NCBI GenBank assembly: GCA_033980235.1
Contig: CM067066.1
Location: 31,080,680 to 31,144,679, forward strand
Source of the DNA: Diadema setosum
Lineage: Eukaryota; Echinodermata; Echinoidea; Diadematoida; Diadematidae
Length of the DNA stretch: 64,000 bases
Direction: 5' to 3'
The notes under the pieces were generated by a model that made no database searches, was not told the origin of the DNA, and saw nothing but the letters and a program-made list of their open reading frames with translations. Below are positions 48,048-61,247 of the stretch, one piece after another. The translations under genes and the position numbers were made by a program. Every line of letters starts with the position of its first letter. The first letter of the stretch is position 1.

Positions 48048-49931
48048 TTAACCATCACACATGTTGAGGTTACGCGGCGTTTTCATCTTGATGAGTCTAT
48101 ATAGCGCGCATATAGGGCTTTGTTGCAGTTTTAACCATCCTACATTATGTCTCACCGCCCCCCCCCCCCAAATACAATCGGATTTTCTTATTTGATAACT
48201 TTAAAGATTATTAAACAATCTGAATGCCATTGCAGGGTACGAACCTATAACCTTTTACCAACATCATTGCAGAAAAACCCATTCAATTTGGTTAAGTGGT
48301 CACAGATCTGAGAATTGTGGTTCGTTGTAAAGTATGCATGCCCGGAAAGCATATCATCGTCATGGGTCCGTTTTTTTCCAAGTTCAGCACTTATGCTCTT
48401 GGAACTGGAACAGACAAAACCTGGAGGGAAGGGATTCCCGACATGCTCTGAAAAGATCCTCATTTCTCTTTGACAACTGAAACAAATCGGATGGGGTTTT
48501 CTGTAAGATGCAGCTAGACGGTACGATATAGTTAATTCACTCCTTGAAATTGCATTTGGATTGATTCAATGGTATCGTTGCAGACGGTCCGATCGTATTT
48601 TTTTTTTGGGGGGGGGGGGAGGGGGAGCATCCGGTTTATATAGGGCCTACTCTCTTTCATTGTGCTTATGTTAATAATCCCCATCATTCTGACTGTTGGC
48701 CGACAAGAGGTGACAATTTTGTTAACAACATATAACATGAAAAAAAAAAAGATATAAACACAGTATTGCCAAGTCCGAGTGCAGTTGCTTTTAACCGATT
48801 TTGATATTGATGAAATAAAATGACTGAATGGGAAATAAATCAATAAACTGCAAAATGGTGTCTCCTGTCCTCACATTCTGATCAAATTAACACTCGAAGA
48901 GGTAAAAGTCCCTCAGTCAAAAAATCAGTTAATCTACAATGAATAAAGCGATATTCGATGGCGGACCACTAGGTCCATTTTCCCCATTCGCCTACGTCAG
49001 TTTTACCCGACCCCGTACTCTGGGTAAAGCGGACCTGAATTAGTTTATATTTTTTATGTCTATGGTTCTAAGGAAAATCAAAGGCATTTAATCTCGTGTT
49101 AGAAAACAAAAACAAAAACGAACAAACAAACCCTGGGACATCCTACAGATATGGTTATGACGAGCCATGGTTATGACGAGCCATTGACATGGTCAAGTGG
49201 TCCGTTTTACCCCACTTTCCTCTAAGTCTAAAGAAACATAAATGATCGACTCCAGTTAATTTTGAATATGTAGGCCTATGTATATAACTGCCCATCAGAA
49301 GACGAAATTGTCCATCGATTCTTGCAAAACGCGTGATTTAACGTTGAAATTGCATTGTGACCTCACAAATGATGTGGACGTTCGCTAGTCATTGAACTTG
49401 AAAGTTCATTGAATTCTGAAAGTTAGAATATGAAAAAGTAAGCTTTGAGATAGGGTTGTACTTATGAGATGGTTGATGTTACTGTATTATACGACTTTTT
49501 ATGGTCATTTATCCTCATTACAGCTTGCACCTAGATTCTCAACTCGGATCTAGCACACGACAAATACCCCGCGCCATCATCACCCAACCTCACCCACAAT
49601 GCATTATTGCCAATACCGGGTAATTGATTCGCTGGCTCACTACTGTGTCTCACACAACGTCGGCAAGTTTCGCAGCGAATTCATTGCATAGGAGAAATTT
49701 ACGGTTGTGCTGCTCGCTCAGCTTCAAGTGTACTGTTACTGCACACTGTGTATGGCCGACGTGTACATTTGATAGATTGCATGTTGTGTGTAAGTGGAGA
49801 TTGGACAGACCTTACTACTACTACACACATCGTATAGGCGTTATTCCCAGTGATTCATGTTCTAGGACCTGTGCGAAAACTGAGGCTCAATTGCTGTTGG
49901 TAAGGTCGTAATATATCGGAGGAAAGCAACG

Positions 49932-52900
49932 ATGTCGAAGCCTGATCAACTACTAGAAATCAAACCTCCAACGGAGCTGCGTTTTCGAGGTAGGGAAGTC
50001 AGTTGTGTTGAATGTACAAGTAACTCGGTCAGTGCTTTGCATTTTATGTGTGTGTATGCTCATTGCACAGTTCGTGCAGAAAGAGGTGCAATTCTGTATG
50101 TGTCATTTTCGTTGTCGATTATTAACACTTGTAACGTTAGTGAATACTGTATAGTAAATTGTCTAAATAGAGCTCTAGTTAGAGCTAGTATTTTAAAGTA
50201 GTGACTTCCTTTAATGTAAGACGTACAATGTATGGCCCCAATGCAATGTATTGAGGACGGAGGTAGATTCTGATTCAGACCTTTACAAAGATATAAATAA
50301 TCATGATCGACTGATTGCAAGAATCCAGTAAATTAAGTTGTAATCCAGTAAAGTAAGTTGTAAGTAACGTTAGACTTCTGGAAATGCCAGGCTAGCTCCA
50401 GTAGTAATTTACTGTAAAAGTGGAAATTTTTGCGCATTTCGCAATTTTGTGCAACCAGAAACTAACGCAAAAAAGCACGCAAATATTTTTGCTTGCCATA
50501 CGTTCCTGTGTGTGATGTCTGGATTGATTCCGCGAAATTGAAAACGCGCGAAACTCTTCTGACCCAGCCAAGCGCTAAAAATTAGTTGCACAAAAATATC
50601 CACTTTCACAGTACTTGTACTCGTAGTACGCAGTAGGCCTAATGTTATCATTAGTTGAATGCCCTTCCTGTGATCCTGCCTGTGTAATCTTTAGCGTTTC
50701 GAACACCATCCTCAGCTCAGCTCAGGCAATACCACTTTAACTGTACCATATTCAATGTACCACTTACAGCTGATAGGAAGGGTCCATACATGTATGGTAT
50801 TCTATAACATTACTGGACAGCATGGTAATTCCGGAAGCACACATCTCTGCGTATTAAACATAATAAAGACATTCAATGGTCCATGGAACTTTGTCTTAGT
50901 ATACATGTAGGCTAGCCAACAGAGCATTGTATGGGCCAAAATCGACAAAATTGGGACATTAGAATGTCAAAACACTAAGAACTTCACATTTCACCTCAGA
51001 GTTAGAAGAAGATGTCAATTTATCACAAGATTTTATGCATAAATTGTTCGAAATGTTCATGTGATATTAGACCTTTTAGTTTTCAGCACCTACAAACTGT
51101 ACATGTTGGTTGCATTACTTGCATGATATATGACTCACATTCTGATTGATTCACAAAGAATATTCAAGTATTTTAACCATACATTGAGGGCAATGAATTG
51201 ATAATTGTATGGTCAAAACAGCGTGGTTGAAAAACAAAATAACTATACAGATTACAGCAGCAAAAAGCATTGTAACTTACTGCACATGAAATCTCACAAA
51301 TCAGAGAAGAGTCAACTGCTGTTGCAATCAGAGAGTAGTTTATTAACAAGATTTGAAGCTGTTCATATTCACTGTCTGCAGTCTGTATCCTGTACTGGCT
51401 GTATGTTTAGCTTTCTATTAAATTTAAATGTTGCATTAGTCACAAAATCTTATCAGGTCCTAGCTTATAAAAAAAGAATGAAATGGTGATCATTCTTTTT
51501 AGCTCAATATTATGAAGTCAAATCTACTCAGTTGACAAATTTCAAATGAAAAAATATAATGCAAAGCAAATGCCTTGCGTTCCTTGTCCCAACACAGATA
51601 AATGCAAACTGGAAAGTAAAATTACAATTTTTCAGTAGCATGTCTTCCCGGTACTACTGATCAATAAAACTTTTTTCCATCCTCAAGTGAAATATCCACA
51701 GGTGTCAGGAAGATCACTTGCAACACAATACTCAATGTCATGCAACCATTTCACTCTGGTTTACCAACTGATGTCCCTTGGAAAGATTACCTAAGGCCAT
51801 ACCTCAATTGCCATTGATAGCATTTTTTTCCCCTTGATCTCTCCAAAGTTGTGTTTCTCACAGTGAGAAAGAATTGATGAAATGGACATGGTCAACAATA
51901 AACATCTGCATCTCTCTTGTGTACAGGACCCTTCACTGATGTGGTTACATCTGAGCTGACGCTATCAAATCCCTCCGATAAGATACTATGCTTCAAAATC
52001 AAGACAACTGCTCCCAGGAGGTACTGTGTGAGGCCAAACAGTGGAATCATTGTGCCCAAACAAACTGTTACCGTACAAGGTAAGGAAGACTCACTGGCTT
52101 ACACTTTAGTAGAGAGCATTGTAGGGCACAAAATTTACTAGCAGCAAATGTCTTGATGACTATCTGTTTCTGAATAAATGGTACAGCTGTAATTAATGCT
52201 GTCCCACAGGTTTGAGGTATTCATACATGGGCTAGTGATATTATAAGTTTTCCCTTAACTGTGTTGCTTCTGGTTATTTTGTTATATACTAGTATGCATC
52301 CTGTTTATGAGATCAAATCTATTATCAAATACCTCAGTCCCCTTTGTCATCCCCACCCTGTCTTGTTAGATAGACCTGCCCATAGGTTATTGACGAGTTT
52401 TGTTATCTTGAAAAGAAAATAATTAAAACAAATAGATTTAACAAGTAAAAAGAGCAGTATTAAAAGTGTTCCCCTTTGAATATTTAAATTCATGCATTGC
52501 TTTCTTCCTGCTGAAATTTGAATGAGTGATTGTTTTCTTTGTTTCTTTTTTTCCTCTTTCTTCACTTGTGCAGTCATGCTCCAGCCATTTGACTTCGATC
52601 CCAATGAAAAGAATAAGCACAAATTCATGGTTCAGGCCATTGTAATACCCAGTCAGGAAGTGGATATGGAATCAGTAGTAAGTACATCAGGGCGCTTATT
52701 TGCTGCTTGAAAGTTCTTAACCACAAATGAACTGTAAATTGTTCTGTCAGGGAATAATTTTCTTGGTATCGCATCGCAATTTGCTGTGCATTTTTACACC
52801 ACTGCTACACAATAACTTGTATAGCAGTTTTCTTTCATAGAAGTGTACAGGATACCATGTGTAATATTGTTTATTAGCTGAAATTGCTAATCAAATTTGA

Positions 52901-55900
52901 GTTTGAAAATTATTCCCTGCCTGTGTAGCTGGTGTGTTTGCTTGATCCTATCCATGCACTAGTTGATCACAAGAAGTAGGAACAGTTAACATATTAGCTC
53001 TGTGATTGATTCTTGTAAGGAATTTGAGAGGTTTCATGAAAAACAATACCTAATAGCATTGGCTAAGTGCCTTCAGATGAAAGTCTAGTTTTTAGGTCTC
53101 TTTGTAGATTTCCACCAGAGTAGAATTAATGTGACAATGAGTCCATTAATTCAAGATATCCCATAATACTGTCACATGTGTGCAAAACCGTATCCGGGCA
53201 ATTACCCCCAGAGGGCAATTACCCCCCGGCCAAATACTGGTTAGTGGTAAGGTTAGAGTAAAGATTAGGGTTAGGGTTAGGTTTAGGGTTAGGAGCTTGG
53301 AATAGGGTTAGGGTTAGGTTCAAGATTAGGATTAGGATTAGAGACAGGGAAAGGGTGCGGGGTAATTGCCCAGGGGGTAATTGCCCTAGACCCGTGCAAA
53401 ACCTATGAATGCAATATCTTCAAAGACTGTGCCATAAAGAGTTACTTCTTTCCAGAACTGCAGGGCTTATATTTGCTGTGATAGTTAGAACACAAACTTT
53501 ATTATATACTAAGAATGTGGACAAAAATCATATTTTTGATAGTGTATAAGAAGCACCTTCAGCAGGTGAATTCTCTTTGAACAGACAATACTTTACACAG
53601 TCAATTTGATTACATTTTTTAAAACTAGATTTATTCATAACCCAGTGCTTCTTTATCCCTTCTCGATCAGAGCCTCTTTCTGTGCATGTCTGCAAATCCT
53701 TTGATATGAATTTAATCTCTAATACTTGCAAACTATTTTTATTTGCAGTGGAAGTCATCCGATACAAGCAGTATTATGGATACCAAACTCAAATGTGTAT
53801 TTGAATGGCCCACCAGCCAGACAGCAGCTCCTGCAACATCAGAAAAGGTGAGCAGATGCCATTCCAATTATGATGTTAGGGTCAAGATGATGTTTCATGA
53901 AAAATCCACAGCACTAAAGAATTAGTAGAAGTGAACTGGAAAAGACTCACAAATTATGTACTGTGAGGTTATTGGCTGTTTCTATAGCTTTGCAGATCTC
54001 TTCTTGCTGGGACATTTAGTGAAATTTTTGATTTAGTGTCCACAGTATTAGACAAGAACATTTTACATTGTTCCATGTTGGAATAAAAACCATGACCACA
54101 TTTTTGGAGTGATTAAATATTTGTAACTTTTCAATAATTTTATTGCCTTGAAAACAGCTGGACAACAAGTGGTTAAATTGCTATTTTTTCACATATTGCC
54201 AAGGTACATACAACATGTATGATAGATTTATGTCACTAATACTATCAGTCATCAGTGATATGATGCTGTTTTGAATAAAAGAAAAAAAGTGTGTTCCCTC
54301 CTGTGTATTTCTTTACCTAGAGCAAATATTTGATTGGCCCCTCCCCCCCCCAAAAAAAAAAAAAATAAATAAATAAATAAAACCACTAGGTGCTTGAAGG
54401 TAGATGGCGAAGGTATTTTCTTGAAACGTAGTATAAACATGTATTGTAAGATAAGGATTCTCTAGGAAAAGTTTTGTGTTATGGAGTCTAAGGTCAAAGG
54501 TCAAGTGAAAATGCTAAAATGTCACTTTTTCTCAATATCTCGGAAATGGTCCAAGGTATCATCCTCAAATTTAGTACATGTGTATGTATGTACTGCCTAA
54601 CAATGATTCTCTTGGGAATTTCAGGGTCATGGGGTCAAAGGTGAAGGGTTTAAAGTCAGGTTAAAATGCTAAAATGTCATCCATTTAATGCAGAAATTAC
54701 ACATTTTCTCCATACCTTGGAGATCACTCAATGCATGAACTTAATCAAACTAGGTACCGGTACATGTACATGCATTACTGCACAATGATTTTGTATTGAA
54801 AGATTTGGGCCATGGAGTCAAAGGTCGAGTGAGAATTTTAAAATGTCACAATTTTTTTTCCCATAAGCTCAAAATACTGTCTGTCATGAAAATGGATGTT
54901 ACCAGTTAGTGATTATTTGAAGAATTGTAGGTCTTAGGGTCAAAGAGCAAAATTCAAAGGTTAAAAGATGCTCAAATTCCTGAATACTTGCTCTCTTAAA
55001 CAATTTAGCCATCCATCCCAATGAAACCTGTGGTAGCTCATGGGAAGTAGACACCCAACACATTTGTGATAAATAGCGTAATGTCATTATTATTATTTTT
55101 TTTCCCCAATTACATGAAACTGTCATCCCACATCGTCAGGACGCACTGTAGACCGACTGGGAAAACCATGGGATATAGCTGAAGCATACTAGTCACCATA
55201 GTGACATTTCTACCTTATTTTATTTTACTTCTAACTCTTTTTTTTTTTTTTTTATAGAATTGTTTAGTCTACATACATGTACAATACCATGAGGTAATTG
55301 TATGTCAGTTCCGAAAGAGATTTTTCTGCTCAATTGACCGATTCGGGTTCGTTGAGGGCAGCAGACATTTTATGGCACTGGGCGCAGCCATGAGCTCAAA
55401 TTGCGGTGTCTCAGCCGACCCCCCCCCTGCTCTCCCCCACCCCACGGGCAACATGTTTATCGCGCACTTGTAACAAAGGTTCGCGCACTAAGCAAGCATT
55501 CGCGCACTCAGTACGAGATGCCCATTGGCTAAAACAACCATGCATCAGTTTTTCATTCTGCGTGCGTAAGAAGGGTGGGTCGGATGATACACCGCAGTAA
55601 TGGCGCTGCCCATGCCAAAAATACACATAGCGCGTCACAGAATCGGTCAATACAAGGACTGGTGAAAGGAGGATGGAATATCACTCAGCATATGTCATTC
55701 TGTTTTTAGGATATATAAGTGAAGCAGATAGAGCAATAAAATGCATACTTACACCACAGTCACTTCCCTACAGATGTAAAGTGCTGTAGATGCCAGCATA
55801 CTTCTGAGTACCTACCATATGCTGTGTAAACGGAAAGAGACCCACATTGAGTGGACATGTCATCAAACAAATCTGCTGACAAGTCTGTGCACATGTGGTG

Positions 55901-58202
55901 GATATTTGTGTGTGCATTACATTGTATATCCCACAGTGGACACAGTATCATCCAATGTGAACCACAGACATTTGCATCCATATGCTTTCCTTCTGTACGG
56001 CAGGAGGGGGCCCCTGCTGAGACCAAGCCCTCAAAGCCAGTGTCAGCTCCAGTTAGCGAGGAGAAAGTTGAGTCGAGAGACGGGGATTCTAAAGTCGCCC
56101 TGATGAGGAGAGAATTGGCCAATTTGCAGGCAGAGAACTTGAAGTTAAAGGTGAGATTCAAACTCTGGGTTACCCTCCCCCCCCCCCCCCCCCTCCCCCT
56201 TCAAAGTGAGACTCCATACTAAGTTCCAAAATAGAAAATAAACAGAATAGAGTTGGGTGATAAGAGTAATGGAAATTTTATGGAGATTGGACAGTAAAAA
56301 GTCATGGAAATTCATGGTTTCACATGTTTTTTATGAACACTGATATCTTGTCTCTATTGCAAGGTAATTATGGGAATCATGATGTCACTGCCCCATGACA
56401 TCAGCTTGCACACTAAACTTCACTCAAGTTCTCTCTATCTCTCCCGTTTATTTGGCTTTTTTTTTCCCTCGTAAAACTGAATGCAAAAAGATTAAAAAAA
56501 ACAAAGATAACATCTTTGCATCAAATCAGTCCAGAGATGAGATGGTCTAGCTGTAGTATTTTGATATAGTTCTTCAATTTTTGATCAAAAGATGATGTTG
56601 ATTATATTTTGATGATCCAGCTGGTACTTTTTATTTGCACAATTGTAGATGAGAGCAATGTTTTATTTATGCGTCTTTCTCAAAGATGCTGGAGACATTA
56701 TGGTTTTTGCCATGGGGATTTGATTGTCTTTCTGACCATTCTACCCACCCTGATCTTGTTATTGCCCTGTGAAGAAATCATTTGGTGGACTTTCTCTATA
56801 CTTGGCCGTTGTAATAAGCCAGTTCGGGGTTCCACTTTGAGCATGAGCAGAAAAAGGTCATCTGTACCAGCAGAGCATGGTAGTTTTTAAATTCACTGAG
56901 ATAAGCATCTGTAATGTAATGATTATTCAACTGATCCCTATAAGTGGTGCTTGCCAGCACATCCACCTGACAGCAAAAGCGGTGTCTGACAATATCAATA
57001 GAAAGAGATTGTTAATACATTCAATGCAAAAAAAAATGAAATGGATGCTTTCCAAAATGCCAATGGAAGGATCATTCTGGTCACCTGGTCTATGCAAGTT
57101 CATCCTTTGTTTGAACATGACTGATGAATTCCATAAATTGTTATGTTGGGCAAGCTCATGCCTTCTGTCGCTTGAAACTAGTGGAGTGCCTAATCAACTG
57201 AGAAAGAAGAAAGGTCATTTGTACCCATGTGCCCATGAGCTAACCCCGAACTGGCTTATTGTATGCTCTACATAGGTTTGTGATGCAACATTTTTGGCAA
57301 ATCTTTCAAGGTTACTGAACTTAGAAGCTGCATGTCCTTTTCCAGCTTTAACTGCTGGTAGTAAATTTCAGTGCTAAAATATAACTCCGTAGGAACGATG
57401 GAAGTAGCTCTTTAGTCAATTAAATATATATCAAGGATTTTAGGTCATTGGTCATGGGCAAATGTCACAGAACTTCGGCCAAATTGTTGATGTTGTTTGT
57501 TTGTTTGTTTTTTGTGGCCATAACTTAAGCTAAGAGTCCAGTATTCAGATGTGCTAACAAGATCAGAGTGTGATAAACAATCATTCAGACTATCGTAAAT
57601 GACAGAGGTCAAAGGTTACATTACATTAAAGGACAAGTTCAACTTCATTAACGCAAGGATTCAGAGAATGTAGTATTTTGGTAGAACACATTGAAAGTTT
57701 GAGGAAAATCGGACAATCCGTTCAAAAGTTATGAATTTTTGAAGTTCTTGGCAGTCACCGCTGGATGAGAAGACTACTGCAGTGTATGATGTGTCATGTG
57801 CAACAATATAAGGAAAACATAAAGAGAATTTCACAAAATTTCATCTTTTGAAAAAAGTACACATTCCCTTGACTCGTTACTGACATATGTTATGGGTAAT
57901 ATTATTCCCATTTCCTTTGGAAAGAGGCAAATGAAGTGCTCTTTTATTATGCGAAAAAATTGAAAATATGTTGAATTTTCTTTATACTGTTGTACTCATA
58001 TGACATCACGAGCCTTAGTAGTCTCCTCATCCAGCGGTTCCAACACAAAAATGTGAAAACTTCATAACTTTTGCATCGATTGTCCAATTTTCCTCAAACT
58101 TTCACTGATGTGTTCTACTAATATTGCTGCATTCTCTCAATCCTTACGTTTATGAAGGTGAACTTGTCCTTTAATGTGGCTGACAATGTCACCTTTCAGG
58201 CC

Positions 58203-58266
<64 letters not shown>

Positions 58267-59051
58267 TGTAACACAGCTTCAGTAAGGAGTATCACTGTAG
58301 TGTAATATAATGTGGTAGGCATGGAAAACATATATCCAGTTGCTAAGATGAAATGATACTGGTGAAGGGTTGAAGGGACAAGGATAGATATCATTGCTTG
58401 TTGGCCAAGAGTGTCATTTTACAGCCAGCACTTTGGCTTAAAAGTCTGATGTTCATGTACTTTTGAAATGCACATGAAAGGGTTTGTCTACACAGTGCAT
58501 TGAGAATGCTAGTGGCAATTCGTGAAAGTTTCATGCTGTGAAAAAGACTGCTGGCTCCATTTCACAAATGTTAAATTACACAAATGTTTCTGGTTTTACA
58601 GTACTGTGGTCACATGAGAAGGCGCAAGCTTCCCAATTGACTGCTAGCTGTAGTTGAGTTGCTCAAGTTGGTTAAGGAAAAATAAAATTTCAGTTCGTTC
58701 ACAGTGAACAATTTGAAGTTATGACTGTGCCAATCATTCAAAATTGTGCTACAGTGTTTAAAAATCAGCATTGAGTAAGGAATGTCAAGGTGTTTATGCG
58801 GAAAAATGAAAAGAAGTTCGGGCAAGTAATGATTGTCTAGCCTCTTGCTTATTGCTTGCAATAATAAGTTATGTCTTGTGATTTGCTCACACCCGCAGAC
58901 TGAGGGTACAAGGCAGCGAAGGCCCGAGGGTAGCCGACCAATGACGTCTGTGACGCCGTCTATCACGGAGACAAAACCCATGCTGCCTTCCACCGTGGTA
59001 CTCGTGGTAATCTTCATCCTGGGTTTCATCGTCGGCAAATACCTGTTCTGA
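49932..59051 (+). CDS. VAPB: VAMP-associated protein (VAPA/VAPB type)
   Basis: Six plus-strand exons: 49932-49989, 51927-52079, 52574-52677, 53749-53847, 56004-56150 and 58899-59051, total 714 nt, 237 aa (human VAPB 243). The product is a tail-anchored ER protein that recruits FFAT-motif proteins at membrane contact sites. Residues about 7-125 form the MSP domain: [14 protein letters not shown] includes Pro56, the position altered in human ALS8, and HKFMVQ places Lys87 and Met89 at the FFAT-binding positions of human VAPB numbering. A short coiled coil ([15 protein letters not shown], ending at residue 187) precedes a C-terminal membrane anchor at 218-237 with a GxxxG pair at Gly229 and Gly233. 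All introns are GT-AG. Invertebrates usually have a single VAP, so the A/B label is nominal. Confidence 0.97.
50410..50613. repeat. Related palindromic repeat, second subfamily, copy 2
   Basis: Starts TACTGTAAAAGTGGAAATTT and ends AATATCCACTTTCACAGTAC. It shares CGCAAATATTTTTGCTTGCC and TTGATTCCGCGAAATTG with the copy at 11718. In VAP intron 1. Confidence 0.65.
53190..53393. mobile_element. 204-bp inverted-repeat element with a TTAGGG-like core
   Basis: Ends pair GGGCAATTACCCCC twice on the left with GGGGTAATTGCCC twice on the right. The centre (53230-53341) is a degenerate array of TTAGGG and TTAGGA units. A perfect 10-bp direct repeat GTGCAAAACC flanks it (53180-53189, 53394-53403). It lies in VAP intron 3. 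No coding capacity. Confidence 0.75.
54304..55140 (-). repeat. TGACCTTTGACC-rich repeat element, internal copy
   Basis: Several GGTCAAAGGTCAAG-like motifs in units that resemble the copy at 9437 in reverse orientation (GGTCATGGGGTCAAAGG, then CATGTGTATGTATGTACT). The terminal hairpin and GGAC array are not seen, so it is an internal fragment. Located in VAP intron 4. Confidence 0.6.
57630..58170. mobile_element. TTAA foldback element, family A, copy 3
   Basis: A 541-bp copy very similar to copy 2 with a few small deletions, flanked by TTAA at 57626-57629 and 58171-58174, in VAP intron 5. The closeness of copies 2 and 3 suggests recent activity. Confidence 0.82.
58206..58262. repeat. (TA)n microsatellite
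   Basis: About 56 bp of uninterrupted TA, in VAP intron 5, shortly after the family A element. Confidence 0.97.
58414..58604. repeat. Palindromic CTGTAAAACCAG repeat, copy 6
   Basis: Ends TGTTTCTGGTTTTACAGTA and contains GACTGCTGGCTCCATTTCAC and CTTTTGAAATGCACATGAAA. In VAP intron 5, just after the family A element. Confidence 0.6.
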
Positions 59052-59372
59052 GGGCAGTTCTGCAGTTGGAGTACTGCTGCAGAATGCTGACATCACGTTG
59101 CGATTGTGAGAGTATAATGTACAAAGATACTACCTACTGATCACCACTTTGTTGATAGGAGACTGATGTAAGTGTCTAATTCCCAATGTGTTTGTGTACC
59201 TGGAAAGATATAGAAACAAGGATCAAGCATTAAAGCTCCTGTAGCAAGAGTATCTGCAGTGGAGAGAGAATTTCAAACGTTTATTTGAACAATTTTCACC
59301 TTTTTTTTTTCATTCCATTATCATCTTTCAATATCATTGATAGAGTATGACTGTTTATTTCTGATAAAGTGA

Positions 59373-59378
59373 AATAAA
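59373..59378 (+). terminator. Candidate poly(A) signal of the VAP gene
   Basis: AATAAA about 320 nt after the VAP stop codon, with another near 59486. Either could end the transcript; no cleavage evidence is available. Confidence 0.4.
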
Positions 59379-60092
59379 GAGCAAAGTCAACAAAATAGTT
59401 ATTTCTTCATGAATCTTTACAAATGACAATTGTGATTTGAAATAATGAAAATGCTTTGAAAAGGTATTCAGTATTTAACAACTAAATAAAAGCAAGGCAT
59501 GTTATGCAGAGGTATTGGCATTAAAGAAATCCTCGTAAGATACAGTAAATTGTAAGCTACATTATTAGTTAATTTTTGACTTGTTCTCTGTTCATTGTCA
59601 TCCTCAATTAACAACTCCTCCCCTGTGTCTTACTCTACACATTTAATTATTTTTCAAAATCATGATATGTCGTATCATTAAACGACAAGCTGGTGATTTT
59701 TATATTGAAGAATGTGAACTCAACATTGTGATCGAGTAGAATTTGTCAAGCAAGTAAACCACCATCCCCAAATCAAGGATTCAGTTGAACCATGCAAAAA
59801 GTGACATTTTTGTTGTGTGAGTTGCTGTAATCAGATTTTTTAGAAATCATGAATAACTACACATATTAATTTTTTTTTTTTTTAATGGCATCAGAGTTTT
59901 ACATGGCTCCAGTCACCAAGATAAGCCCTGCAGTGTATCTCCCACTGAAATGTCATATATTCACTGTGTTTTACCAGTTTTTAAAACCAAAAAATTTGTT
60001 TCCTAACTTCTACATGTTTAAAAGTTATTCAGGATTAGCTTTGCCTGTGCATACACGTTTCATAATTGATGACAAGTATGACATGGTTGATG

Positions 60093-60123
<31 letters not shown>

Positions 60124-61170
60124 GTTGTTTTTTTTTTTTTGGGGGGGGGGTTGTGCATCTAAATTTGATACAGTTCAAGACTTAAAAGCAAAGCCATTCC
60201 AGTTCATTATCATTTTCTGTGGAAAGTAAATTATATTGCAAAGGGGAAAATAGTATTCTAAAATTAAGAGTTGCTATCTTTACAACATATAGTATGTATT
60301 TTTTTTTCTTTGTATAGGCTTCCACACATACACACACTCAGACACAGACATACAAATAGACATGAATATTCATATAAACATGATGCATAGTGTTTGAAGC
60401 CATGCATCAAAGCAATTTTCAATGCTGGAAATGAAAAGAAATGTACTGAAAATGTAGCGATATTTTAATTGTGGCATGTGGCCATTGTTTCGTTCGTAAT
60501 TCAAAATATATTTCTTTGCTATTGTACTTGTTTTTTTTATGTAGATGTTCAGTAAGTATGTTGCATCTGTGGCTGTATTGCTTGGTAATTGTGGTTTTAT
60601 TTTATACAGTAGTCCTATTCAGATATTTCAAAGGGGCCACTTATGTGATTTAGTGGTGTGAATATAAATCATGACTTCCTTGTGTGTAGAAGACATTTTG
60701 TGGCCCATCCAGTGGACCCTTAAAGAAAGAAAGCTACAAATTGAGTAGGTTTACGATGACTCGCTGGCATGAAGTGACCTATGTAGCTTCGTATGTCATC
60801 ACTGTATAAAACTGCATGCCAATCAGAAGGGGAAGTGCAAATGAACCACAAAATATTTTTGTTATTGTGTTATTTGGATGTAAGAAATATGAAATCGATC
60901 ACATTACAGCACATATACTAAAATTACTTCTATTGTCTACCCACTCTGCAGCATTTTCTGGTGCATCCAATCTTGTTTTGTCTTGTTTTGTTTTTGTTGT
61001 TTTGTTGTTTATTTTCCAAAGTGTCTTTTCATGCTCTTATATCATAGTGGTGTATGTCACCGCAGTTCTTCAGGATATTTATGTTGCTGTTGTCCGTCTT
61101 ACATGAAGACATATACTGTACCATGCCTTGCTCGCTGATTAGGATAGCATGGATATCATTTTAGAGAGAG

Positions 61171-61247
61171 CGTGAGTTTGAGTCAAGATCGGTCAAGTCA
61201 ATTTACAGTGAGTTGAGTCAAGATCGGTCAAGTCAATTTACAGTGAG
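61171..61247. repeat. 36-bp tandem duplication
   Basis: TTGAGTCAAGATCGGTCAAG followed by TCAATTTACAGTGAG, present twice in a row. Downstream of the VAP gene. Confidence 0.8.

Larger units (their letters stand above)
45443..49931. other. EXOSC7-VAP head-to-head spacer
   Basis: Contains the EXOSC7 promoter, poly-C/CAT microsatellite, family C TTAA element and the VAP 5' flank. The stretch 46670-47000 (TTTATTTCGAAATCACATAA onward) resembles the 3' end of a LINE on the minus strand, but no coding part is left. The VAP first exon probably starts within 49600-49931. Confidence 0.6.

Noticed and set aside
53260..53341. True chromosome end or telomere fusion
   Set aside because: The array is short and degenerate, enclosed by inverted repeats, and lies inside a VAP intron with genes on both sides.
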